A stretch of 12,168 nt of DNA from Brevundimonas sp. (GCA_031119155.1 JAVHYH010000090.1:1-12168), one strand, 5' to 3'. Shown: positions 1 through 6,686, numbered from the stretch's first letter. Made by a program: numbers and translations. Notes: generated by a model not told the origin, from the letters alone.

Positions 1-34
1 GACGCCGACAGGTCATCCGGTCGAGCCGCGCAGG

Positions 35-65
35 AAAAAGGCCCGGCGGGATATCCCGTCGGGCC
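35..65 (-). terminator. Rho-independent terminator of tig
   Basis: Read on the minus strand, an 11-bp GC-rich stem (GGCCCGACGGG with CCCGCCGGGCC, one A-C mismatch) closes an AUAU loop and is followed directly by five U. It lies about 30 nt past the tig stop codon. The plus-strand reading has no T run, so it should act mainly on tig transcripts. Bases 1-34 beyond it show nothing I can name. Confidence 0.85.
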
Positions 66-93
66 TCGTTCCGGACATCAGGGTCAGACGAAA

Positions 94-1437
94 TCAGATC
101 TCGTCTTCTTCCTTCAGCAGTTCTTCCTTGGTGATCGCCTTGTCGGTGACGTCGGCGGTCGAGAAGATCAGGTCGCAGACCTTCTCTTCATAGATCGGGG
201 CGCGCATCTGGGCGGCGGCGTTCGGGTTCTGGCGGTAGAAGTCCAGCACCTGACGCTCCTGACCCGGATAGTTGCGGGCCTCGTTCATGATGGCGTTGTT
301 CAGTTCCTGGTCGGAAACGGTCACGTTGGCGGCGCGGCCGATCTCGGCGAGGACCAGACCCAGGCGCACGCGGCGCTCGGCGATCTTCTTGTACTCGGCC
401 TTCAGCTCGTCGTCCGACTTCTTGGCGTCGTCTTCCGGCAGGCGACCGGCGGCCTTGTCGGCCTCGACCTGCTGCCAGATGCCGTCGAACTCGGCTTCCA
501 CCATCTTCGGCGGCAGCGGGAAGTCGTGGGCCTTGTCCAGTTGGTCCAGCAGGGCGCGCTTCAGCTTGAAGCGGGCGGCGCCGGCGTACTGCTGGTTCAG
601 GTTGGCCGACAGCAGTTCTTTCAGCTTGTCCAGCGACTCCAGACCGATGCGCTTGGCGAACTCGTCGTCCACCTTGGCTTCGGCCTCGGCCTTGATGGCC
701 TTCACGGTGATGTCGAAGGTGGCCAGCTTGCCGGCCAGGTTGGCGGCCTGGTAGTCGGCGGGGAAGGTGACCTCGATGGTCTTCTCTTCACCGACCTTGG
801 CGCCCTTCAGCTGCTCTTCGAAGCCCGGGATGAAGCGGCCCGAACCGATGACCAGTTCGGCGTCCTCGGCCGAACCGCCTTCGAACACTTCACCGTCCAG
901 CTTGCCGACGAAGTCGATGATCAGCTGGTCGCCCTCGGCGGCCTTCACGGTCTTGCCCTTCTTGTCCTCGTAGGACTTGGCCTGACCGGCCAGTTCCGTC
1001 AGGGCCTCGTCCAGATCGGCGTCCGACGCTTCGTAGGTCGGGCGATCCAGCTTCAGGGTCTTGATGTCGACCGGGGTGAATTCCGGCATGACTTCCAGCG
1101 ACATTTCGTAGGTCAGGTCTTCCTGACCGGCGATGACCTTGTCCATGTCCGAGATCAGCTTCATCTCGGCCGGAGCGGCCGGACGGACCTTGGCCTCATC
1201 CAGGGCGGCCTGGCTCGAGGTGTTCAGCGAGTCGTTGATGATCTCGCCCATGAAATCACGGCCGAAGGTCTTCTTGACGTGGGCGGCCGGTACCTTGCCC
1301 GGACGGAAGCCCTTAAGCTTCATCTGCGGCGCGACTTCCTTCAGGCGCGCGTCCAGCTTTTCGTTCAGCTCGGCGACGGGGATGGTCACCGCGATCACGC
1401 GGCTCAGGCCTTCGGAGGACTTTTCGACGACTTGCAT
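94..1437 (-). CDS. tig: Trigger factor, ribosome-associated chaperone and peptidyl-prolyl isomerase
   Basis: This 447-residue protein has the usual trigger factor length and three-domain order. Residues 1-150 form the ribosome-binding domain, with the signature GFRPGKVP at 43-50 that docks on ribosomal protein uL23 at the exit tunnel. Residues 165-250 form the FKBP-type isomerase domain (GDQLIIDFVGKLDGEVFEGG, then GSGRFIPGFEEQL). Residues 250-447 form the helical chaperone arms and end in an acidic tail. The frame extends 22 codons further upstream, but that stretch is arginine-rich and unlike the family; the ATG at 1437 gives the expected MQVVEKSSEG beginning. No Shine-Dalgarno sequence precedes it. 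A promoter-like pair ends only 6 nt upstream, so a leaderless transcript is possible. The gene is monocistronic here, with its own terminator. The clpP/clpX genes that often follow tig in this class are not in view. Confidence 0.97.
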   Translation of the reverse strand: MQVVEKSSEGLSRVIAVTIPVAELNEKLDARLKEVAPQMKLKGFRPGKVPAAHVKKTFGRDFMGEIINDSLNTSSQAALDEAKVRPAAPAEMKLISDMDKVIAGQEDLTYEMSLEVMPEFTPVDIKTLKLDRPTYEASDADLDEALTELAGQAKSYEDKKGKTVKAAEGDQLIIDFVGKLDGEVFEGGSAEDAELVIGSGRFIPGFEEQLKGAKVGEEKTIEVTFPADYQAANLAGKLATFDITVKAIKAEAEAKVDDEFAKRIGLESLDKLKELLSANLNQQYAGAARFKLKRALLDQLDKAHDFPLPPKMVEAEFDGIWQQVEADKAAGRLPEDDAKKSDDELKAEYKKIAERRVRLGLVLAEIGRAANVTVSDQELNNAIMNEARNYPGQERQVLDFYRQNPNAAAQMRAPIYEEKVCDLIFSTADVTDKAITKEELLKEEDEI

Positions 1438-1443
1438 GGTCGG

Positions 1444-1471
1444 GATATCTGACGCTCTGGGGCGGCGCCAA
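1444..1471 (-). promoter_or_regulatory. Candidate proximal tig promoter (leaderless type)
   Basis: On the minus strand, TTGGCGC (1465-1471) is separated by 13 nt from CAGATATC (1444-1451). This resembles the Caulobacter housekeeping consensus TTGaCgS-N10-14-GCtANAWC. The -10 box ends 6 nt before the tig ATG, which would place the transcript start at or next to the start codon. The ohrR promoter has the same 7-mer and the same 13-nt spacer. The assignment is by consensus only. Confidence 0.45.
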
Positions 1472-1502
1472 TCAGGCCGGCGCGCGCGGTGTGGGAAAAG
1501 CA

Positions 1503-1573
1503 ATAAGGGCCGCCCCTTCTGAGGGCGGCACCTTTGAGCCCGCCCTTATGTCGATGACCGCCCGAAAGGTCAA
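1503..1573 (-). promoter_or_regulatory. Candidate distal tig promoter plus leader hairpin
   Basis: On the minus strand, TTGACC (1568-1573) and CATAAG (1545-1550) are 17 nt apart, a sigma70-like pair. The transcript would begin near 1538 and run about 100 nt to tig. Its leader starts with a perfect 7-bp hairpin, GCCGCCC/GGGCGGC (1509-1515 with 1523-1529), followed by a pyrimidine-rich CCCTTATTGCTTTT. An outer 8-bp inverted repeat, ATAAGGGC (1503-1510) with GCCCTTAT (1542-1549), encloses the hairpin; its distal arm overlaps the -10 box. The hairpin could be an attenuator or only a structured leader. Confidence 0.4.
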
Positions 1574-1609
1574 CGCAAGCCGTGGTGGTTTCGATTGCGC
1601 GCGACCGCC

Positions 1610-1617
1610 GCTATCTG
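1610..1617 (+). promoter_or_regulatory. Candidate -10 box for the hydrolase gene
   Basis: GCTATCTG matches GCtANAWC at five of seven specified positions and ends 6 nt before the ATG at 1624. The hydrolase has no Shine-Dalgarno sequence, so a leaderless transcript fits. The matching -35 element is poor (only weak TTCGATT-like bases near 1590), which keeps confidence low. Confidence 0.28.
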
Positions 1618-1623
1618 TGCGGG

Positions 1624-2325
1624 ATGACCGAGTCCCCCTCCCCCATCGGCGTCGGCGTCGTTCCCGTCACCCCGCTGCAGCAGAACTGCACCATCGTCTG
1701 GTGCCAGAAGACGAAGAAGGCCGCGATCATCGATCCGGGCGGCTCCGTCGACGGCCTGCTGGCGACGGTGAAGCAGAACGGACTGACGCTGGAGGCCATC
1801 TGGATCACCCACGGCCACCTCGATCATGCGGGCGGCGCGGCGGAGATGCAGGAGAAGACCGGGCTGGACATCATCGGCCCGCATGAGGCCGACCAGTTCT
1901 GGATCGACCAGATTCCGGAGAACGGCCTGCGCTACGGCATGCCCGGCTGCCGCAGCTTTACTCCGACCCGCTGGCTGGACGACGGCGACACCGTGACCCT
2001 GGGCGAGACAACCTGGGAGGTGTTCCACTGCCCCGGCCATACCCCCGGCCACGTCATCTTCTTCAACCGCGAGGCCCGCTTCGCCCAGGTCGGCGACGTG
2101 CTCTTCCAGGGCTCCATCGGCCGCACGGACTTCCCGCGCAGCGACCATGCCGCCCTGCTGAACGCCATCGTCACCAAGCTCTGGCCGCTGGGCGACGACG
2201 TGACCTTCATCCCGGGGCACGGCGGCCATTCGACCTTCGGGGCCGAGCGGCGCAGCAATCCCTTCGTTTCGGATGCGGCCCTGCGCCGCGCGCCGATCGC
2301 GCGCCCGGCGACCGGCCCGTCCTAG
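1624..2325 (+). CDS. Glyoxalase II-like metallo-beta-lactamase-fold hydrolase (YcbL type)
   Basis: This 233-residue soluble hydrolase has the dinuclear metal site of the glyoxalase II branch of the metallo-beta-lactamase fold: THGHLDH (His63, His65, Asp67, His68), CPGHTPGH (His139), GDVLF (Asp158) and PGHG (His199). GRTDFP at 166-171 is typical of the short YcbL-type glyoxalase II proteins, which lack the C-terminal substrate-binding domain of GloB. The likely role is hydrolysis of S-D-lactoylglutathione or a related thioester in methylglyoxal detoxification; the exact substrate cannot be read from sequence. I chose the ATG at 1624 over an in-frame GTG at 1582 because the family motif VVPVTPLQQNC then starts near residue 12. 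The stop codon overlaps that of the convergent downstream gene by 4 nt, sharing the palindrome CTAG. Confidence 0.9.
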   Translation: MTESPSPIGVGVVPVTPLQQNCTIVWCQKTKKAAIIDPGGSVDGLLATVKQNGLTLEAIWITHGHLDHAGGAAEMQEKTGLDIIGPHEADQFWIDQIPENGLRYGMPGCRSFTPTRWLDDGDTVTLGETTWEVFHCPGHTPGHVIFFNREARFAQVGDVLFQGSIGRTDFPRSDHAALLNAIVTKLWPLGDDVTFIPGHGGHSTFGAERRSNPFVSDAALRRAPIARPATGPS

Positions 2326-2612
2326 CGCGCGGCGAGCAAGCCGATCAGCACGCCGAGACCCAGCGCATAGAGGGAGTAGCGCACCGGCTCCTCCTCGACC
2401 GTATGACGCAAGGCGCCGGCGCGATTGCGGCCCCAGCTTCCGACGGCGCGCGCGTCCTCGCGGATCGCCCGGCGCAGCGGCCGAACGCCCAGCGAACGCA
2501 TCTCGTCCCTCTGCAGGATGGCGTCGGCCTCGCGGTCCAGCCGGCTGGCCGGGCTGTCGAAGCCGTCCTCGATGTCGTCGGCGATGGTCTGGCCGGTATA
2601 GGTCTCGGTCAT
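2322..2612 (-). CDS. Small tail-anchored membrane protein, ElaB/YqjD (DUF883)-like
   Basis: This 96-residue protein has a charged N-terminal region (about 1-70, acidic then arginine-rich) and one C-terminal hydrophobic segment (about 78-94, SLYALGLGVLIGLLAA) ending in Arg. A charged helical body, a short EEPVRYS linker and a glycine-rich C-terminal membrane anchor resemble the ElaB/YqjD/DUF883 group, whose Escherichia coli members are stress-induced and bind ribosomes at the inner membrane. The match is by architecture and tail only, so the family call is tentative. An AGGGAG Shine-Dalgarno sequence sits 5 nt before the ATG. The gene is divergent from the proline-rich gene. A weak EcfG-like pair (GGAAC at 2672-2676, then GATT 17 nt on, minus strand) lies upstream. 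Its stop shares CTAG with the hydrolase stop. Confidence 0.7.
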   Translation of the reverse strand: MTETYTGQTIADDIEDGFDSPASRLDREADAILQRDEMRSLGVRPLRRAIREDARAVGSWGRNRAGALRHTVEEEPVRYSLYALGLGVLIGLLAAR

Positions 2613-2703
2613 GGGAGCTCCCTGGGATCTGGAGGAATGTCGGCTCCTTCAATCCGTCGGGCGCGAGGGCGGTTCCCCGCGCGGTTCGGCTTCGGATCGT
2701 GAT

Positions 2704-2729
2704 GAAACGTCGCCGCGACACCTCGCGTT
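2704..2729 (+). promoter_or_regulatory. Candidate EcfG/SigT general-stress promoter for the proline-rich gene
   Basis: GAAAC (2704-2708), a 17-nt spacer and CGTT (2726-2729) match the alphaproteobacterial EcfG consensus GGAAC-N16/17-CGTT at eight of nine positions. Transcription would start near 2736, just upstream of the AAGGAG ribosome-binding site at 2740-2745. Confidence 0.5.
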
Positions 2730-2751
2730 GGCTCCCCTGAAGGAGCCCGCC

Positions 2752-2988
2752 ATGACCCCCATCGATCCCGTCAGAGAACCCGAGATCCTGCCCCCGGACA
2801 CGCCGGGTCCGGACATTGATCCCGGAGGGGCTCCACCTGAGACTCCGGGTCGCACCCCCGGTCGCGAACCGGGCATCCTGCCGCCCGATCTTCCGGGCCC
2901 GGACATCGACCCCGGCTCCACCCCGGAAGAGGCCCCGCAGCAGGACCCGGGCGGCGCCGATCCCGGCGATTCGCAGCCCTACGGGTAA
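2752..2988 (+). CDS. Proline/aspartate-rich small repeat protein of unknown function
   Basis: This 78-residue protein consists almost entirely of Pro, Gly, Asp and Glu, with no signal peptide, membrane segment or cysteine, and is likely disordered and acidic. Two copies of the module P-x-ILPPDxPGPDIDPG (residues 8-30 and 38-60) make up most of it. The ATG at 2752 is chosen because AAGGAG (2740-2745) lies 6 nt upstream; the frame is open further upstream but that part is unlike the repeats. In the aligned core of the two copies, 7 of 13 identical residues use different codons, all differing only at the third position, so the protein sequence is conserved and the gene is real. The EcfG-like promoter and the KGG stress gene next door suggest a stress-related role. 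I do not recognise a characterised family. Confidence 0.75.
   Translation: MTPIDPVREPEILPPDTPGPDIDPGGAPPETPGRTPGREPGILPPDLPGPDIDPGSTPEEAPQQDPGGADPGDSQPYG
2773..2931 (+). repeat. Two-copy 90-base-period internal coding repeat
   Basis: The copies start at 2773 and 2863, exactly 30 codons apart, and each spans about 69 bases. Both encode the module ILPPDxPGPDIDPG with flanking REP and PxE. The DNA copies have drifted mainly at third codon positions, so this is an old intragenic duplication kept by selection on the protein. Confidence 0.8.
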
Positions 2989-3041
2989 TTCCGGTTTCCG
3001 GAAGCCCTGTGATTCGTTCGCATTTCCGTGACCGGATGACC

Positions 3042-3066
3042 GGAACCGGACTTGGCTGAGGGGGTT
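3042..3066 (+). promoter_or_regulatory. Candidate EcfG/SigT general-stress promoter for the KGG gene
   Basis: GGAAC (3042-3046), a 16-nt spacer and GGTT (3063-3066) fit GGAAC-N16/17-CGTT, missing only the least conserved first base of the -10 box. The predicted start is near 3073, giving a leader of about 34 nt before the ATG at 3107. KGG-repeat proteins are classical general-stress genes, which supports the call. Confidence 0.6.
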
Positions 3067-3106
3067 CATTTCGCAACCGCCACCGTCGCCACGAAAGGAA
3101 CCACCG

Positions 3107-3328
3107 ATGGCTCAAGGTCAGCCTACCCGAGCCTCCGGCGTCTCCAAACGGGGCTTTGCCTCGATGGACCCGGAGCGCCAGCGCGAGATCGCCCGAAAGG
3201 GCGGCGCCAGCGTACCCAGTGAAAAGCGCAGCTTCTCGCAGGACCGCAGCCTCGCAGCACAGGCCGGACGCAAGGGTGGCGAAGCCTCCCACGGTTCGCG
3301 AAACCAGAAAGACCAGCCGGTCGAATAG
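3107..3328 (+). CDS. KGG-repeat general stress protein (YciG/GsiB-like)
   Basis: This 73-residue, very hydrophilic and basic protein has two KGG repeats: GFASMDPERQREIARKGGAS (residues 16-35) and FSQDRSLAAQAGRKGGEAS (43-61). This is the stress-induced bacterial acidophilic repeat motif of YciG and GsiB, which resemble plant LEA group 1 proteins and accumulate in desiccation, osmotic and stationary-phase stress. The biochemical role of the family is not settled. The ATG at 3107 has AAAGGA (3094-3099) 7 nt upstream. The EcfG-like promoter at 3042-3066 and the terminator at 3355-3384 make it a single-gene stress unit, convergent with the ergothioneine gene. Confidence 0.92.
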   Translation: MAQGQPTRASGVSKRGFASMDPERQREIARKGGASVPSEKRSFSQDRSLAAQAGRKGGEASHGSRNQKDQPVE

Positions 3329-3354
3329 ACCCGCCGAAACTTCTGAAAGTCCTG

Positions 3355-3384
3355 AAAGGGCGACGCCGAATGCGTCGCCCTTTT
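3355..3384. terminator. Bidirectional rho-independent terminator
   Basis: A perfect 9-bp stem, GGGCGACGC (3358-3366) with GCGTCGCCC (3372-3380), closes a 5-nt loop. TTTT follows on the plus strand, and AAA precedes it, giving a short U run on the minus strand. It lies between the convergent KGG and egtB-egtD genes and can end both transcripts; the plus-strand direction looks stronger. Confidence 0.9.
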
Positions 3385-3397
3385 GCGTTCTCGGGCT

Positions 3398-5554
3398 TCA
3401 GCCCTTCAGCAGGGCCAGAGCCACGGACGGCGCCGGTCCTTCGCGGAAGTCGGCCACGCGCCAACCGGCGCTTTCGGCCAGCGCCCGCACCGACGCCTCG
3501 GTGAATTTGCGCGAGTTTTCGGTGTGGAGGGTCTCGCCGCGATCGAAGGCGAAGGTCTGGCCGCCGACCCTGACCGTCATCGGTCGCGTGGCCTGCAAAT
3601 GCATCTCCATCCGCGCCGACGCTTCATCCCAGACCGCCAGATGGGCGAAGGCCTCGACATCGAAATCGGCGTCCAGTTCGCGATTGGCCCGGACCAGCAG
3701 GTTGCGATTGAAGGCCGCCGTCACGCCGCTGGCGTCGTCATAGGCGGCGATCAGGGTCGCCGGATCCTTCACCAGATCGACGCCCAGTACGAACAGGGCG
3801 TCGTCGCCCAGCAGACGGCGCGCGCCGCCCAGGAAGCGAACCGCCTCCTCCGGCGTCAGGTTACCGATCGTCGATCCGGGGAAGAAGCCGACCTTTCGCC
3901 CCTGCCCCAGCCCCTCCGGCAGGTCGCCCAACGCCAGGAAATCCCCGACCACCGGCACGACCTCAAGGCCGGGATAGGCGTCGCGGATCCGCTCCGCCGC
4001 CGCCTCCAGCGCATCGGGACTGATGTCGACCGGCACATAGGCCGCCAGCTCCGGTGCGGCGTCGAGGACGATACGGGTCTTCTCGCTGGCGCCCGAGCCG
4101 AACTCGACCAGCACCGCGCCCCGCCCGAACAGCGGCGCCCACTCCGGCGCCGTGGCGCGCAACAGAGCCGCCTCCTGCCGGGTCGGATAATACTCCGGCA
4201 GCCGGGTGATGTCCTCGAACAGGTCTGAGCCGGCGGCGTCATAGAACCATTTCGGCGAGGTGGTCTTGGGCGAGCGCGACAGCCCCGCGATCAGGTCTTC
4301 ACGGAAGGCGGCATTGTCGTCGTCAGTCACGCTTGCACTTTCACCGGAGCGGTCCGCCGCCAGCCTCAGGCCGGTGAAGGCCCAGCGCTGGTGCGGGTAG
4401 AAGAAGTTGCGATAGCTGGCCCGCCCATGCCCCTCGGGCGTCGCGAAGCTGGAGCCGCGCAGCACGGCCTGGTTGACCATGAATTTGCCGTTGTACTCCG
4501 ACGCTGTGCCCTCGGTCGGTCGGAAGCCGGGGTAAGGCGCATAGGCCGAGGCGGTCCATTGCCAGACCTCGCCGAAGACGTTGGACAGGGCCTCGGGCCG
4601 CGTCCGCGCCGCATGCTCCCACTCGGCCTCGGTCGGCAGCCGCTTGCCGGCCCAGCGGGCATAGGCGTCGGCCTCATACAGGCTGATGTGGCGCACCGGT
4701 GCCGCCGGATCGACCGGTCGCCGCCCCGCCAGCGTCATGACGCTCCAGCCTTCGGCGCAGCGGCGCCAGTACAGAGGCGCATCCCAGCCCTCGGCCTGCA
4801 CCGTCGCCCAGCCGTCGGAGAGCCAGAGCTCGGGCCGGACGTAGCCGTCGTCGGCGATGAATTTCAGCCAGTCGCCGTTGGTCACCAGATCGTTCGACAG
4901 GGCGAACGGCTCCAGCCAGACCTTGTGGCGCGGGCCCTCGTTATCGAAGGCGAACGCCCCGCCCTCGTGGCCGATCTCGACCAGACCGCCCTCAAACAGC
5001 GTCTCCCCGCCCCGCACGGACTCCACCGGCGCCAGGCGCGGCGCCTGCCCATAGGCCGCCGGATCCAGCGGCGAGCGGGACATCAGGTTCAGCAGGTCCA
5101 TCAGGAACAGCTCCTGATGCTGCTGGTCGTGGTTCAGGCCGAGCGTGAACAGATAGCGGGCGCGGGCGTCCATCTCGCCCTGCCCCAACCAGCGGATCAT
5201 CCTCCGGTCGATCTCGCGACGATAGGCCAGCACCTCGTCCAGCGAAGGCCGGGTCATCAGGCCACGCTCGGGCCGATCCACCCGCGCGCCCAGCGCCTCG
5301 TAGTAGCTGTTGAACAGCACCTGCCAGCGCGCATCGACGGGCCGGTAATCCGGCTCGGCCGACAGGATCATCGCCTCGAAGAACCAGCTCGTATGGGCCA
5401 GATGCCATTTGCCGGGGCTGCAGTCCGGCATCGACTGGGCCGCCAGATCCTCCGCCGACAGGCCCTGCGCGAGCGCGGGCATGGCCGCCCGCACCCTCCG
5501 GAACAGATCGATGTCGGCCTCGACGGTCGAGGCCACGGGCGAATGGACATTCAT
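3398..5554 (-). CDS. egtBD: Bifunctional ergothioneine enzyme: EgtB sulfoxide synthase fused to EgtD methyltransferase
   Basis: This 718-residue protein joins two enzymes normally encoded separately. Residues 1-400 are EgtB: a DinB-like domain with iron ligands His51 (in KWHLAH) and HDQQH (His142, His146), then an FGE-sulfatase fold (RLPTEAEWEHAAR, EVWQWTASAY, VLRGSSFATP). EgtB oxidatively couples hercynine to cysteine or gamma-glutamylcysteine. Residues 405-718 are EgtD, which trimethylates histidine with S-adenosylmethionine to make hercynine: EYYPTR (454-459), VEFGSGASEKTR (483-494), FFPGSTIGN (557-565) and the histidine-binding HTENSRKF (Glu679, Ser681). No stop or frame change separates the halves; the linker ESASVTDDD (405-413) contains a GTG codon that could be a former egtD start. 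The frame opens upstream at 5614, but that lies above the predicted -10 box. The ATG at 5554 gives a leader of about 45 nt. No egtA, egtC or egtE is in view. Confidence 0.93.
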   Translation of the reverse strand: MNVHSPVASTVEADIDLFRRVRAAMPALAQGLSAEDLAAQSMPDCSPGKWHLAHTSWFFEAMILSAEPDYRPVDARWQVLFNSYYEALGARVDRPERGLMTRPSLDEVLAYRREIDRRMIRWLGQGEMDARARYLFTLGLNHDQQHQELFLMDLLNLMSRSPLDPAAYGQAPRLAPVESVRGGETLFEGGLVEIGHEGGAFAFDNEGPRHKVWLEPFALSNDLVTNGDWLKFIADDGYVRPELWLSDGWATVQAEGWDAPLYWRRCAEGWSVMTLAGRRPVDPAAPVRHISLYEADAYARWAGKRLPTEAEWEHAARTRPEALSNVFGEVWQWTASAYAPYPGFRPTEGTASEYNGKFMVNQAVLRGSSFATPEGHGRASYRNFFYPHQRWAFTGLRLAADRSGESASVTDDDNAAFREDLIAGLSRSPKTTSPKWFYDAAGSDLFEDITRLPEYYPTRQEAALLRATAPEWAPLFGRGAVLVEFGSGASEKTRIVLDAAPELAAYVPVDISPDALEAAAERIRDAYPGLEVVPVVGDFLALGDLPEGLGQGRKVGFFPGSTIGNLTPEEAVRFLGGARRLLGDDALFVLGVDLVKDPATLIAAYDDASGVTAAFNRNLLVRANRELDADFDVEAFAHLAVWDEASARMEMHLQATRPMTVRVGGQTFAFDRGETLHTENSRKFTEASVRALAESAGWRVADFREGPAPSVALALLKG

Positions 5555-5606
5555 GCGGAACAAGGCTCCCCGCCGTGAGCCCTCAACATGGGACGGCTTT
5601 GGCATA

Positions 5607-5631
5607 ACTGCCACCCGTCGGTCCCGTTCCT
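5607..5631 (-). promoter_or_regulatory. Candidate EcfG/SigT general-stress promoter for egtBD
   Basis: On the minus strand, GGAAC (5627-5631), a 16-nt spacer and AGTT (5607-5610) match GGAAC-N16/17-CGTT except for the first -10 base. The start site would be near 5600. This excludes the upstream alternative start codons at 5614 and 5605 and favours the ATG at 5554. It also separates egtBD from the upstream lyase gene. Confidence 0.5.
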
Positions 5632-5670
5632 GTCAGCAGTCTGGCGCCAGCCCCCGTTTAGGCCGCCTCG

Positions 5671-6684
5671 TCAGAGGCCGCGCATGGCCTCCAGCACCGC
5701 ATCCACCGTCTCTTCCTTCGTCGCCCAGGAACAGACGAAACGCACCGAGCCATCGTCGAAGCGGTAGCAGGCCCAGCCCAGTTCGTTCAGCCGCTGGTGC
5801 GCCTCAGGCGGCATCCGCACGAAGACCGCATTGGCCTCGACCGGATGGGCCAGCACGAACGGCGTGTGCTGCATGATCCCGGCGGCTAGCCGCTGGGCCA
5901 TCAGGTTTGCGTGGGCGGCGCCGCTCTCCCAGTCGCCGCTCTCCAGCAGACCGAGGAAGGGCGCGGCCAGATAACGGCCCTTGGACGCCACCTGCCCCGC
6001 CTGCTTCAGCCGGTTGTCGATCCGCCGGGCCAGCGACTTGTCGAACATGACGATGGCCTCGGTGCAGTTGGCGCCCGACTTGGCCCCGCCGAAGACCAGG
6101 ATGTCCACGCCCAGCCGGGCGATCTGGGTCAGGTCGAAACCCGCCGCCGCCGCATTGGCCAACCGCGCCCCGTCCATGTGCACGCCATAGCCCGCCGCCT
6201 TCACCGGCTCGATCAGGTGGCGCAGTTCTTCCTCGGAATAGACGGTGCCGTATTCGGTGGACTGGGTCAGGCTGAGCGCCGCCGGCGGCTGGCGATGCCC
6301 GACCTCCGGCTCCTCAAGCGCGGCCTGCAGCGCCGTCAGCTCGATCTTGCCCGAAAAGCCCGGCAGGCCGATCAGGCCGACGCCCTGACCGAAGAAGCCC
6401 GGCGCACCCGTCTCGTCGGTGCAGATGTGGGCCGCGTGATGCGCCAGCACGGCCTCATGCGGCCAGGCCAGCATCGACAGGGCGATGGAATTGGCCGCCG
6501 TGCCGGAGAAGACGAACCGCACCTCGGCGTCGGCGTCCAGCCGCTGACGGATCTGGTCCGCGGCCCGGGCGGTCACGTCGTCAGCGCCATAGGCCCGGGC
6601 ATAGCCCTCATTGGCCGCGATCAACCCCTGCAGCGCCGAGGGCGCCATGCCGGCGGTGTTATCGGACCCGAAATCGTAACGCAC
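5671..6684 (-). CDS. Threonine aldolase / beta-eliminating lyase family PLP enzyme
   Basis: This 337-residue fold-type I PLP enzyme belongs to the threonine aldolase family (PF01212). It has the N-terminal SDNTAGMAP, FVFSGTAANSIAL (58-70, phosphate-binding region), a histidine cluster AHHAAH (81-86) near the cofactor ring, HMDGARLANA (169-178, with Asp171 pairing to the PLP nitrogen) and GGAKSGA (199-205), where Lys202 should form the internal aldimine. The usual activity is cleavage of L-threonine or L-allo-threonine to glycine and acetaldehyde. The start is a GTG at 6684, 2 nt after the mscS stop, with AAGGA upstream, so the pair is probably translationally coupled. The egtBD gene follows 116 nt later on the same strand. 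Related lyases break C-S bonds, so a role in ergothioneine sulfoxide cleavage is conceivable but unsupported by residues I can read. Confidence 0.88.
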   Translation of the reverse strand: MRYDFGSDNTAGMAPSALQGLIAANEGYARAYGADDVTARAADQIRQRLDADAEVRFVFSGTAANSIALSMLAWPHEAVLAHHAAHICTDETGAPGFFGQGVGLIGLPGFSGKIELTALQAALEEPEVGHRQPPAALSLTQSTEYGTVYSEEELRHLIEPVKAAGYGVHMDGARLANAAAAGFDLTQIARLGVDILVFGGAKSGANCTEAIVMFDKSLARRIDNRLKQAGQVASKGRYLAAPFLGLLESGDWESGAAHANLMAQRLAAGIMQHTPFVLAHPVEANAVFVRMPPEAHQRLNELGWACYRFDDGSVRFVCSWATKEETVDAVLEAMRGL

Positions 6685-6686
6685 GG

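Noticed and set aside
526..1452. A 308-codon open frame on the plus strand opposite tig
   Set aside because: It lies wholly within trigger factor and encodes repetitive Gly/Leu/Val/Asp-rich sequence without a domain or ribosome-binding site.
2989..3003. TTCCGG-TTT-CCGGAA hairpin after the proline-rich gene as a terminator
   Set aside because: The stem is only 6 bp with a 3-nt loop and no T run follows, so it is too weak to call.
1570..3069. A 499-codon minus-strand open frame across the hydrolase, tail-anchored and proline-rich genes
   Set aside because: It overlaps three better-supported genes in other frames, has no coherent domain, and its composition changes wherever the underlying gene changes.
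4391..5578. A 395-codon open frame on the plus strand opposite egtBD
   Set aside because: The product is Arg/Gly/Gln/His-rich without motifs and mirrors the codon pattern of egtBD, which has clear active-site motifs on the minus strand.
5555..5614. A 20-codon N-terminal extension of EgtB-EgtD
   Set aside because: Its start codon would lie upstream of the predicted -10 box, and the extra residues do not resemble EgtB. The evidence is indirect, so a longer form is not excluded.
5641..5650. CTGGCGCCAG palindrome between the lyase and egtBD as an operator
   Set aside because: A single 10-bp GC-rich palindrome is common by chance here, and no second copy or associated regulator is present.
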